A stretch of 64,000 nt of DNA from Blastomussa wellsi (Eukaryota > Cnidaria > Anthozoa > Scleractinia > Plerogyridae). The DNA lies in NCBI GenBank assembly GCA_947652115.1, contig OX393567.1, positions 21,207,416 to 21,271,415 on the forward strand. The letters run 5' to 3'. The notes under the pieces were generated by a model, which did not search any database, was not told the DNA's origin, and saw only the letters and a list, made by a program, of their open reading frames with translations. Shown here piece by piece: positions 1 to 12,500 of this stretch. The translations under genes were made by a program, and so were the position numbers. How positions within the stretch are numbered: the stretch's first letter is position 1; every line of letters begins with the position of its first letter.

Positions 1-144
1 TGTTGTATTGAATTTCCTTGTTGTTGGAAACTCCACGAGGCACGAGGTAGGTTCTCCCTACATAGTGCCCAGTCTCCCAGTCTGAAATAGGATGTAGTCA
101 GTCGAAATGAAAAACGCACGGAAACGAAACGCAAATGCGAAAAA

Positions 145-578
145 TTTATTAACGCCTCTACACTCCCAGTTATCTCGAAACGAGTCACGTCACATGCCCC
201 TGGTGGAGGTAGTGTTTATAGCGGGCGAATGAACCGAACATCACCTGCGCTACACGCTCGTTTATCGCAAATCATTCCACGCGCGCACGCAGTACAGAAG
301 GAATCCACACTCGCGAGTTTCTCTCTCTCTCATGGAAGCCTTGAATTTTTAGAAACATGTTTTACTTTTTAATATTATTATCAAGCATCTTACGAGATTC
401 GAAGAGAGGAAAGGCATTTTAAAATTGACATTTTGCAAGCTGAAGACATCTATACAAACTCAACAACGCCACTCTGCGTGGTAAAGTTAGAACTGTTCTT
501 GTGTCCTGTCAAAGTTCGGGCCTAAACTTCGCCCTATTTCTCTCTAGGCATATTGATAAACACCTGGCAAAAATGTTC
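145..578 (-). other. Probable 3' UTR of actin with AATAAA signal
   Basis: Downstream of the actin stop codon the minus strand is AT-rich and non-coding. It reaches an AATAAA hexamer at 150-145, the first clear polyadenylation signal. The transcript end is inferred. Confidence 0.45.
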
Positions 579-2509
<1,931 letters not shown>

Positions 2510-2660
2510 TTTCGTTTGCTCGGTGGAAAATCAAATGAACCAACTATGCAGGCGTGTGAGTATCTTATGTCTCTGTGGACAAGCAGACAGCGGGAGTGAG
2601 GGTGGTGTCAGCATTCAAAGCCTTTTGTACCTCCGAACTGACCACAGGAAATTGTTTTGG

Positions 2661-2670
2661 CCTTATTTGG
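2661..2670. promoter_or_regulatory. CArG box upstream of the actin start codon
   Basis: CCTTATTTGG is a perfect CArG box about 150 bp upstream of the actin ATG, where a proximal promoter or first-intron SRF site would be expected. A CRE-like TGACGTAA lies further upstream, near 2734. The transcription start, and a possible 5' UTR intron ending just before the ATG, cannot be fixed from sequence alone. Confidence 0.6.
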
Positions 2671-2779
2671 TCATAATTTCAGCTGGTTTTATGTATTCAA
2701 AACATCTAACAGGAAGAAAAGCGAGTGACATAGATGACGTAATAAAAACGCCGGTCAGCTTTGTGTTGCTATGGTGAAA

Positions 2780-5067
2780 ACTCTGCACGTGGTATATTGT
2801 AGTGTTGTGAAAACAACCAGCGATTCATTGCAAGCCATTGCTTGCAATTCCGGCCAATTTTCTGGGAGGCGATTCGATAGTTGGAAAAAAAAGTACCAAT
2901 TCGCCTTCCAGGTTGTTTCACGAGCCATATACGGATATTCTGTTAGTTTTCTGCCCTGGAATTTGTGAGATACAGATGCATCCCACTCACTTAATTACTC
3001 ATTTGTTAAATATAAAAACGTGACCTTTCTGACTGAAAGTGGTTTGAGGGAGGTACCTTACATGAAAACATGAGAAACAAATATCCCGAAAATGCTTTGT
3101 ATGAAGAGATAAAAATCGGAAAGTGCATTTAACTTCGTATGCTTTATTCGCCTTTTTTAGTCCGTTTGTAAGGCGTTGTTTATACGTTTATAAGAATTCC
3201 GTTTTGCAATAATTATTTTGATCAGGAACTCCTGCCGCTTTGGTGTGAGAGGACTAGCTATTCTAAGTCAGCAGGGTGTGAAACAGAGGATCATTGGGAA
3301 TCAATTCGTCGTATTTGATCGAGAATAAGACAACAGAAAAGAACGTGCAGACCTGACAGACCGCCTTCTCTTTCAAAAGGTCGCCCCACCCTCTCTCCCC
3401 TCATGCCAAACAAGGCACGCCTTTAGTTCGTGTGGGCCATGGGAGATGCAGGAACAGTGGTTGTTTACCATTTACCCCAAAAAATTTCGGATGGAATGTA
3501 AATGGAAAGATTAATTTTGTCTCCCCGAACGGAAATTTTCTCGGGAAACGGGATTTCTTGAAAGGTAAACCAATATTCCCAAACAGAATTTCCGAATGGA
3601 AAATTGAATCCCAACTAGTTCCAGGTTCGCTCTATAATTTTGACGCGTCCCATTTACTTCAACTGTCGACCAACAGGTTTTTCCGGTAAATGGTAAACTA
3701 CCAGTGTAACGCATTTGTCACGTGTTAGCTGGGGTTCGTTCTCTTGTTTTACTTCGCTACCCCCGTGAGTGAAGTTCTCAGAAATAGTTACTAGAGTTGT
3801 TCAAGTCGGCCAAGTGTAATATTTTTTATAAGAATAATGAATCTCGTCGGGAAAGGAAATAACAACGACTTGAAAACGAGTTGTGCGTTTTCTATGAGCA
3901 TTTTGGCAGAGCATTTGTTACCACAAAAATGTGAGTTCGTAATATACCAGCAGACGTTGAAGGTGCAAATGAAAATGAATGTATGACATTTCATATATAA
4001 CAGAGGCGTCCTTCGTACCGCAGAGTTTGCGTCAGAATCGACCGCTCTGGACATCCTTACCGTGCACAAATACATTGATGACTCGGTGCATAAGAATTTC
4101 ATTCCATGGGTGTGACTTGCCGGACAAAGTGCGAGCCATTCCGGTTAGCCTAAATAACACCTCGGTTAGTCTAAATAAAACAGCACTCCGTTCAACCTAC
4201 ACTGAGCTAGCTCAGCTAGCTTGCGTTTGGCCTTCATATTAGGATCAGGCCTTTTGGCTCGTCGGCTTCCATTGGCACGCCGGGCGTTATCCAAACAGGA
4301 AATCGAGCGTTGAGTTTTGTATCATTGTAGCGCTTGAATCGGTTTGCTTCTCCAAGGGCCTTGTACCCGGGCCTCTGTCTTTTCCTCTTGATATGATGAT
4401 ATAAATTTCCTTGTGTTGTTTCCATTAATAAACCCAAACACGTACCTAAAACCGGGAAAAAATGGAGGGGGGGGGGGGGGGGGAGGGGTAGAAGGCAATC
4501 AATGGCTGTTTTTTTTCCTTTGTTTTTTTTTTCATTACCGGTGATTCTATTTATTTGAAACAGCAGGATTTGGATTCTGCGTCGTCTTAATAGAAGATTC
4601 AACGTTCACGTATAAGGTAATGCCCGTATTTTGATGGGGCTTTTCTGTGTAGTTCGATGAGATAAACCGCTGTCTTGGTACTGGCTAAATCCCCGCTACA
4701 AAACCTCACCCTTAAAACTGGCGTAGATCGCACTCTTCAATGATCGAATCAGTTCCCCGCCCGGTGAGTCTATAAACTACAGAATACGCATGTAAACGAT
4801 CAAGGAACATGATGCGTGTGAAATAAAGCCGGTTCTTTTTACGACCCCTGTGTAGCTTATTATTGCACAATTGCTTAGTTCACCGAAAGCCGTCAACTGC
4901 CTCTTGTACACACGTTTGGGTCATGTTGCGAGTCATTTTTCTGAAATGACTTGGAAAAGATTCAGTATTGCCTGCCGGCCCAGATAAACCGAAAAAGTTC
5001 CTGGTTTTAGGTTTTCCCGGGTTCGCGCCGCGCACAAATGGTCACAACTGAATAGCATCGGATTAAA
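2780..5067. other. Intergenic region between actin and the helical-repeat gene
   Basis: No convincing gene. It contains the degenerate inverted-repeat element at 3459-3702, a G tract of about 20 bases near 4467-4485, and otherwise unique AT-rich sequence. Small ORFs here have no recognisable domain. Confidence 0.5.
3459..3702. mobile_element. MITE-like element with degenerate terminal inverted repeats
   Basis: The ends read TTTACCATTTACC on the left and GGTAAATGGTAAA on the right, and partial complementarity continues inward for about 70 bases on each side. The length (about 245 bp) and lack of coding capacity fit a non-autonomous DNA transposon. No clear target-site duplication is visible. 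Confidence 0.5.
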
Positions 5068-8000
5068 TCACACAACGTGAAATGTACCCAAAAATGTACT
5101 TTTTACCACAGCCCGAAGTCTGTTGACCTGTTCAGTGCCACAACACGCTCTGTCGAACAAAACATCCAGTTGAGACATGTCTTGAGTTTTGTCCAGCTGA
5201 AGAATCGCGTAAATAATACTCAATGATTTCCATCGGACGTCCAAGAGTGGGAGTTCTGAAACCAAGTATGTGCAAACAACTTATTTACTTAACTCGCTAG
5301 TATTATTATCTTTTTCTTGTTCTCCAACCGCAAAGGACCCTTCGTGTTGCCAATTAAACACATCATTAATGGAAACGTGCCGCATTTTACACTTTTCGCT
5401 TGCTTATACACAATTTGAAATGATTACATGTAATCTAAACGCAACTGTATAATTGTTAATCCCCAACTTACCACTTTCAGAGGTGATTGGAGGTAATAAA
5501 TCCAGTAAAAATTTAATTAGTTTCCCAACTTCATGCTTGTCTGGCAAGTTCAGAATTGTGTGAAGCACATCTGCATTATCAATAACTTCAAGCATCCTTG
5601 CCTTTATAATGTCATCAGCAAGCTTGTCCTTGAACTTTGACTGCTCAAGCAATAAGTGCAGATACTCGATAACCATGTCCTGTTTCTCCAGTATTGATAA
5701 AACATTCCACGTCGCAGGGCACTTGAATAGTTTTCCCAGGCCATCTAATGCTACCTGTCAATAGAAATGCAAGTTAAGTCTGCATGTGAGCCTAGTGACC
5801 CATCAGGCCGGAGCTTATCCTGGTTTCTTTACAATGGATAGGATGCTAGTCCATTGCAGGGTTACCCCCAGCATTAAGTTCACTAGGGGTGTATTTCTTT
5901 AAAAAAATCCAAGATTGGATTCTAAATCTGAAAACAGATTTTGCGTTTCTTTATTGAACAGATTAATCCAAGATCACTTAGATCATGGTGCATCAAAGGA
6001 ACCGAAGACTCCACTCTGCGCAAGGATTCTTCGGTTCCTTTGATGCACCACGATCCAAGTGATCTTGGATTCATCTGTTCCGTTTTCGGATTTAAGAATC
6101 CAATCTTGGATTTTTTTAAAGAAACGCACACTAGATGTAGCTTCAAGTCTCTAAAATAGTTTGGAAGTAATAATACTAATAACAATAATATAATGGAATT
6201 TGCTGTGACATTTCTACAGGGTGGCTCTTCATCCGCTGTTTCCAGATCAAATTGGAATTGTAGTAGAGAACTCAAGATCTTCAAATGCTGACTTTACCTT
6301 TTACTCTTACAATTAAATTTATAAATATATGAGATGTCACAAGCAGTGTCAACTCTAAGAAGGCTAAGAAAAAAACAAATTCTTCCGAGAATCTGAGGAC
6401 TTTGCCACAATCGAAAATTTCAGGGAAGCGCAAGTAATAATTTTGGGAAGGTTGATATTTTTTTCAACAACTTCTCACAAAGTACCTCACAAACAGCATT
6501 TGTTAGAGTTGTCACTCCCCCCTCTCATTAAATTCAACTCGGTTTTAAGGCATACCTGGTAAAGAAAGGCACTTGAACAATTGTCAGGATCACTTAAAAT
6601 GTTCAGAACAGTTCGCAACGTTAAGAGAACAAACTTTATTGCAACGAGCGGAAGAAGAGCTGCCCATGAAATGGTGACTGAGCAGAGCGAGGAGCAAGCT
6701 ATAACTTGACAAAGCTGAAACCTAAGTAAGAAAAAAAAACAGTCATTGAATTGGTGAAGAAAAGTATGAAGAAGAAATACATGTAAAGGTTGGGCCTGAA
6801 CTGTCCACTTTTGTGGTTTATAAAGACAAACTGTGCACTGCTGTCGGTCTTCAGTTCTGCTGGTGAATGGAAGTGACAGTCTGGGTTGGCTTTTGGAGGG
6901 GGGGGGGGGTGGAGTAGGGACAGAGGTACTCCCTAAAGTGGACAACATGTATCCTGGGAGAAAGGTGTGCTTATTTGGGGGTATTTTGAAGGGAAGGGAT
7001 TTCGTGTGAACTGAAGAAAAGAAATGGGTAGTGAAACTATCGTTTAGGTATTCAAAAGGGACTTTCAAATTATCTTGAACTGAGTGAAAAGCTTAGAAAG
7101 GGTAAGTGAAAGGGTTACCATTTTCTAACAAGGTATAAGAGAGGAATACCTTTTCTGTCAAAAATTTTATACAAATTGTAACGGTTTGTACCTTTGGTAA
7201 AGTTTCCAAGGAGATAGGAGAGCCAATTTGTTCCATTTACAGGGATTTCAAAATGTTTTGAAGTAGGTGTCATCGACTGGTAGAGTAGTAGTGAGCATTT
7301 TGGTCACAAGCTGATTGCTATGACCAGAGTAGCCGGCGGCATAATAGTCAAGTAGCTGGTGGAACTCCAGCACCCGTTGCCTTGTTTTGAAACCCCTGCA
7401 TTTACGGCGATTTTGCGCTTCTTGCAAAGAGACCCATGGTGTACTATCTACCCCTCTACTCCCACAGGTAGCCAAGTCACTCGGGTCACATAACAATCCA
7501 AAGGTCAACATAAGAGCTGCTCATATATCGAGCTTGGGCTACCTGTGCTGCTCCATAGGACGATAAAGGACACTTACTCCTTGCAATGATGCCCTTTTCT
7601 TCTTTTCAAAAGAGTGATCTTAATTTTTTATTATTTTTTTCTTCTTGGGAATCCAAACAACAGCACTGACCTTGAATCTCCACCAGTATGAGACTCCTCA
7701 TAAGTTGTCTGCAGATTCTTGCATATTATTGTGACTAAAACAATAATCAAGACAAACAAGCAAACACAAAAATAAAATAACGACATTGGAAATCATCTAA
7801 CACAGAAGGCCTGAGATCAGCAAGTAATGTCCATACATCTCACTACTTTGAACAATATGAGATGGCAATAAAGGGTTTACCATATACAACATTCAATTTA
7901 CAGCTGGGGCACTCAGCTGAATTTTGGTAGCCCAAGGATATGGTGCGTGCTTATTAGACATTCACTCCAAAAATTTTACCTTTACATCTCTAAAAGCAAC

Positions 8001-9236
8001 CTCGTTCCCAGGGTCTCTCACTCACCACACCCTGGAGCGAGAGCAGAGTGGGCCGGGAAGGAGAGGACCCTGGGAACGAGGTTGCTCTAAAAGTAGCTGA
8101 TTACAAACTACTGTATGACCTGGGTCTTTTACGGTTTTATTTACCGGTAAGGGAAAAAAATAAACTGCCATAAGTTTAACACAGTTTTACGATGGATACA
8201 GAAGAATAATTTATTGTAAATTGGAAGTACTGGAATAGGGTGTCTATCATATATGTGTGATGCTGAATGGAAAAGGGAAATGTCTTACAGGAGAAAATGT
8301 CATTGAGGAAGATGTTTATTGGTAGTAGAGCACTAAATCAAATTATCATGTCACTCACTTGGAGTCGTAGTTGGAGGCGCAATGGCCTCAAATTATTTTA
8401 GTAGTCTGGGTTTCAGCCCTGGCTGGGGTATCATGTTTTGAGGGTGGTGAATTTCCACACTGCCTCTCTTCACCTAGGCTCATTTTTCAGGTGTTTGGAG
8501 GTGCACTTGTCATCCACCTCACAATGCAGGGCTACAAATGTGGGCTCACTGAAAGAGACATGCAGGGAGAGGAGCCTGGAAAAATCCAAGCCAAGGTGCA
8601 TTACATGTGAAGCTCACACCAAACGATTGCCTAACATACACCAAGATTTTATGGCATGTGGAAAGGAATAATCCATGCCGAAGGTCTTTGGCGTAACTTG
8701 CATGAAATGCAGCCTAGTCTGGGAAGCGGGAGGGAAGAGAGCAGGAAGCAGGATACCTGTGGAGTGCCCTCTTAATTTTTTTAAAGGCCCTTCATGGGGC
8801 ATGATAGGGGGAGGGAGGAGGGGTATGGATGTAAAATTTTACAATGATCACACGGGACCCTCATTCTTGGTATTTTGTCGTTGTTTTATATCTTACCTTG
8901 TGTTTCTATGTGTTGCCCTTTGGGATCTAATCCTGAAGCAAAAACTTTCAATAAACTACAAGCCACGGATCGAATCCAACGGCAGGGAGACGAAAGGTAC
9001 GGCAGCAAAGAATTCACTTGCACCTCGGCATTCAAAGGATTATCAGGAACAAAACAAGGGTGATTTGCAACTGCTGTTACCAATCTGGACTCAAGGATTA
9101 AAGGTATACCTTGGGATGAGAAGATGTTGTTGAGGTTTTCTGCAGCTTTCATGACTTCATGTACGTTTGGTTTCGATACATCATATTTCCTGCATAAGAG
9201 CAAAACTTCTTCTTCACAAGAAATATCGCTGTTCAT
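5068..9236 (-). CDS. Helical (HEAT/ARM-like) repeat protein, partly resolved
   Basis: Not recognised by name. Exons supported by splice sites and phase on the minus strand: 9236-8897 (start MNSDISCEEEVLLLCRKYDV, ends phase 1), 6714-6556, 6287-6210 (weak GTCACA donor chosen because it keeps phase 0), 5754-5472 and 5255-5068 (stop after KSTFLGTFHVV). The exon at 8897 ends in phase 1 and the one at 6714 begins in phase 0, so at least one exon between about 6.7 and 8.9 kb is missing from this model. The peptides are rich in Leu and in paired amphipathic helices, for example LLPLVAIKFVLLTLRTVLNI and LIKFLLDLLPPITSES, as in alpha-solenoids. The start is 301 bp from the RNASEH2A start on the opposite strand, suggesting a shared promoter. 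BRAT1-like proteins were considered but the similarity is too weak to name it. Confidence 0.6.
5790..5882 (-). mobile_element. tRNA-Gln-like SINE, 5'-truncated fragment
   Basis: Only the 3' body of the window's main SINE is present, recognisable by CCTAGTGACCCATCAGGCCG and the following GGATGCTAGTCCATTGCAGG. It lies in an intron of the helical-repeat gene, directly beside the palindromic element at 5890. Confidence 0.6.
5890..6128. mobile_element. Palindromic MITE, about 240 bp
   Basis: A nearly full-length inverted repeat. Each arm contains TTTAAAAAAATCCAAGATTG (or its complement) at the tip and GCATCAAAGGAACCGAAG near the centre. The flanks CACTAGGGG (left) and CACTAGATG (right) may be a decayed target-site duplication. 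No protein is encoded. The transcript would form a long hairpin. Confidence 0.75.
7240..7520 (-). other. Uncharacterised ORF inside the helical-repeat gene
   Basis: An open frame of about 87 codons on the minus strand with no recognised domain. It could contain part of a missing exon or be chance. It lies in the interval where the host gene model is incomplete, so it is recorded for checking. Confidence 0.2.
7992..8093. mobile_element. Short palindromic element, about 100 bp
   Basis: The arms CAACCTCGTTCCCAGGGTC and its complement (ACCCTGGGAACGAGGTTG) enclose about 45 bp. This is MITE-like, non-coding, and lies in an intron of the helical-repeat gene. Confidence 0.65.
8362..8480 (+). mobile_element. 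tRNA-Gln-like SINE, degenerate 5' part
   Basis: Matches the head and start of the body of the main SINE family (GGCGCAATGGCCT, then CAGCCCTGGCTGGGG and CACTGCCTCTCTTCACCTAG). Diverged and truncated. Confidence 0.5.
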
Positions 9237-9537
9237 AATTTATACTGTGCTATTTCTTCGTTAAGTGAGATAACTATCAAGGCTTTTCAGGCGAAATTTG
9301 ACAACAGATCTGCCACATTCTTTTCTCCTTCCAGTTGTCTTGTTGATCAAATCCCGCGCGCTTTTTGAAGAACTTCCGGTCAGCCAAATCAATCAATCTT
9401 CGGTGTTCTCCGTGGGTTGTTCGTAGGGTTTCGTAACGTGCAGTTTGGAGCCTCGACTTCAATCTGCCGCGTTTGCGCGCGAAATACAGTCCTCGGTCCT
9501 CGTTCGTCTTCATGATAGTTCCACCTTCATACAAAAT
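9237..9537. promoter_or_regulatory. Divergent promoter between the helical-repeat gene and RNASEH2A
   Basis: Only 301 bp separate the two start codons, which point away from each other. This includes both 5' UTRs, so a shared bidirectional promoter is the simplest reading. The right half is richer in CpG (for example GCCGCGTTTGCGCGCG near 9465) than the surroundings. No TATA box is evident. Confidence 0.6.
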
Positions 9538-12500
9538 ATGGATCTGAGTTCGTTCGAAGATAACTCAAGAAATTTAACCATAGAGTCGGCTATACCAGAC
9601 ATAACATTAAGCGAGCCATGTTGCGTAGGCATTGATGAAGCAGGGCGAGGGCCTGTTCTTGGTAAGAATGCTATTGCTGCCGTATTTTGATACGAACATG
9701 TATTTATCCCATTAGCACTGGTCAGCACTGAAGAAACTGTCTTGAATTTGCGCAGGGCCGATGGTTTATGGAATCTGCTATTTTCCACTGTCAAAATCGG
9801 AAGAAGTAAAAAATCTTGGAGTAGCAGGTTGGTTAATTTTACCCACGAAACAGTTTACACCAGGGGTAGAACCTTTTTCCATCCTGGGGGATTGCACGTT
9901 AGCAGCTTTTGCAAGGAGACTTCCCATTCTTATTTGCATTTTAATTGGCCCCCTCTCTCTCCCAAGGATTGCAGGAATCCCAACCTCATCTCTCCCTGTA
10001 AAGTCTGTCTTACATCACTGTGATAACCTCTTTCTGTTTGTCATACACAACATTACAGTATTACTAATTCTCTCTCCTTTTTTCTTTGGAACTTCAAAAT
10101 TAAAGTTCTTCCCTCACAAAAAATAAGAGATGGAATGTCTCCTCTGTTAACCTACTGATCCCTTCTGGAAATATTACAATCACTCTCTGACACACACAAT
10201 TACCGGTGTATGTATTTACAAGGGCGGCAAAGGGCCATGTTCAACAGGGTTTTGACAAAACCTCTCCCAGCAACATCTGCCTGGGATGTACACTGTATGT
10301 GTAACATTTGGCTGTTTTGTTAGATTCAAAAACATTGACAGAGGAACAGCGCGAGGAGCTCTTTCAAATCATTGACGACAACAAAGAGTTCATTGGCTGG
10401 GCAATTGATATCTTGTCACCAAACCACCTGTCTAAGAGTATGCTGAGAAGGTACAATCCAATTTTCTTGTACCATTTGGAAATATTCATAGCTCCCCTCA
10501 GAAGGGGCTTCATACATTTCTTTATTTTTTGGTCTTAAAAACCCCCAGAAAATTCCAATCCCTTCTGTGGGGGGAGTATGGAACTTTTCTAGAACTACAC
10601 AAAACCTTCACATAGAGCACAATGGCAGTACATGCATATACAGTTAGTGGTATACTAGCATTGTTGTGTAATGATGATGATAATTGATGTTATAACCTGC
10701 GACTAGGCTAATTCAATCTATAACCTTTTTGTAACTCCAAGTATGTTATTACCCCCTTTCCTTGAATTGGTAGCAAAACAACTTTCCAAAGAAAAAAAAC
10801 AGTTGTCTTGTTTTCACTGTCCAGAACAAAGTACAGCCTGAATGAAGTGTCACATGATGCAGCTATTGGATTGATTAACCTTCTCCTCTCGAATGGCATC
10901 AATGTTCATGAGGTGATTACAAGTAAATGTGTAAGCAATAAATTACCCATATGTAGGCTAAAATAGGCTTGTATGGCATCAAAGGGTATGGTTTGGGGGC
11001 TATTTTCTTTTGAAATACGGCATGGTTGTGTTCTCTGGTCTGGAAGTCGAGCGTGGCTCTTAAACGTAAAGGTGAAGTGTGCGCACAAGCTTATCTGATT
11101 TATGTAGCATTAAACAAATCAATAGAGAGAATTAATTTTCAAACCTACCACACCAGTACCCATTTATACACCTTGACTTGTGGAGTGATGCACTGTGAGA
11201 GTGTCTTACCCAAGAACACAGCACAGCCCTCTGGCCAGGGCTTGAAACCTGGAACGTCTGATCTGGAGTCCAGAACACTAACCATTAGGCCACTGCAACT
11301 TCCACAATGGCTTTTAGAAGAAGTTATATTTTGTCATTACTCAACGTAGGAGAAGTGCAGGCAGGTCTGACATATGGTAGGGAAATTTACATGTTGTGCT
11401 CACCAATAAGGGAAAGACTTCAAGAAGTGCAAACACTGCCCCAGCATAATTTTGAGAAAGTACTTCCCCACCCCTTGACACTTGCTTATCTAATTATATA
11501 GCTACATCATAATCCATTATTGTCAACAGATGCATTTTTTATTAATTTTTACTATCTGTCCAAATTTAAAATAAATTGGACAGTTTTTGCTCAAACTGTC
11601 CAATTTAAGAAAAATCTGTATACCTTCCATCAACCAATGAATTGTCAAGAAAAACTAGTTTGGAGGGTGAAACATTTGTCATGTTCATATATTTCTGGAT
11701 GCTATATAATTAATAGGTAACAGGACTACATGCTTGGCCAATTTGAAAATAATTGGATTCGAAAAATTCCTCGGACTGCCAAATTGGACTTGGCCTACGG
11801 CCCCGTCCTCGTCCAATTTAGCAAATTTGCCACATGTGGTCCTATTACATTTACAAATACTTGTGGTTTCTTTAACTCTGGATTATTTTAGGTTTATGTT
11901 GACACTGTGGGAGTGGCAGAAAAGTACCAAGACAAACTTCAAAAGATATTTCCTGGAATTAGTATCACGGTAGCGCCTAAGGCTGATGCTAAATTTCCTG
12001 TTGTCAGTGCAGCAAGTATTTGTGCAAAGGTGACATATTCAATTTGTAATACTTATTTTTTATAAAATAACTGAGATACTATGGGTGCACTCATTGGTTG
12101 ATAGGTGTGTTTAGGTGAGAGTGTGTAAACATGGTGACGTTTTAGTTATGTGCGTATTTTTACGAAATATTTTATGAAAGCAATAAAGGACTTCTTGAAC
12201 TCGAACTTCTATGAACACTCGGGGGTTTGGGAGAATTCTCAAAAGTTATGTAAACCAGAGACACACTGCATCTCGGGTTTGCATAACTATCTCAAATTCT
12301 CTCAAATGTTTTAGATGAGGCTATGTAAGCATGGCAAAAGTTCTCTATTGCTTAAATAGTCCATTTACATGTAATGCAGTAACATTATTATTGTTATTGT
12401 GTGGTTAGTGTTGTTACAATTGCTTCAAACAGTGAATAGATCAGTATCAAGACATTAGCAAGTGGAGTAAATCTCATGTTCCTTTGTTATTTATTGACAC

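Noticed and set aside
5068..9236. Naming the helical-repeat gene BRAT1
   Set aside because: Only general HEAT-like character; no segment clearly aligns with BRAT1, and the recovered length is too short.
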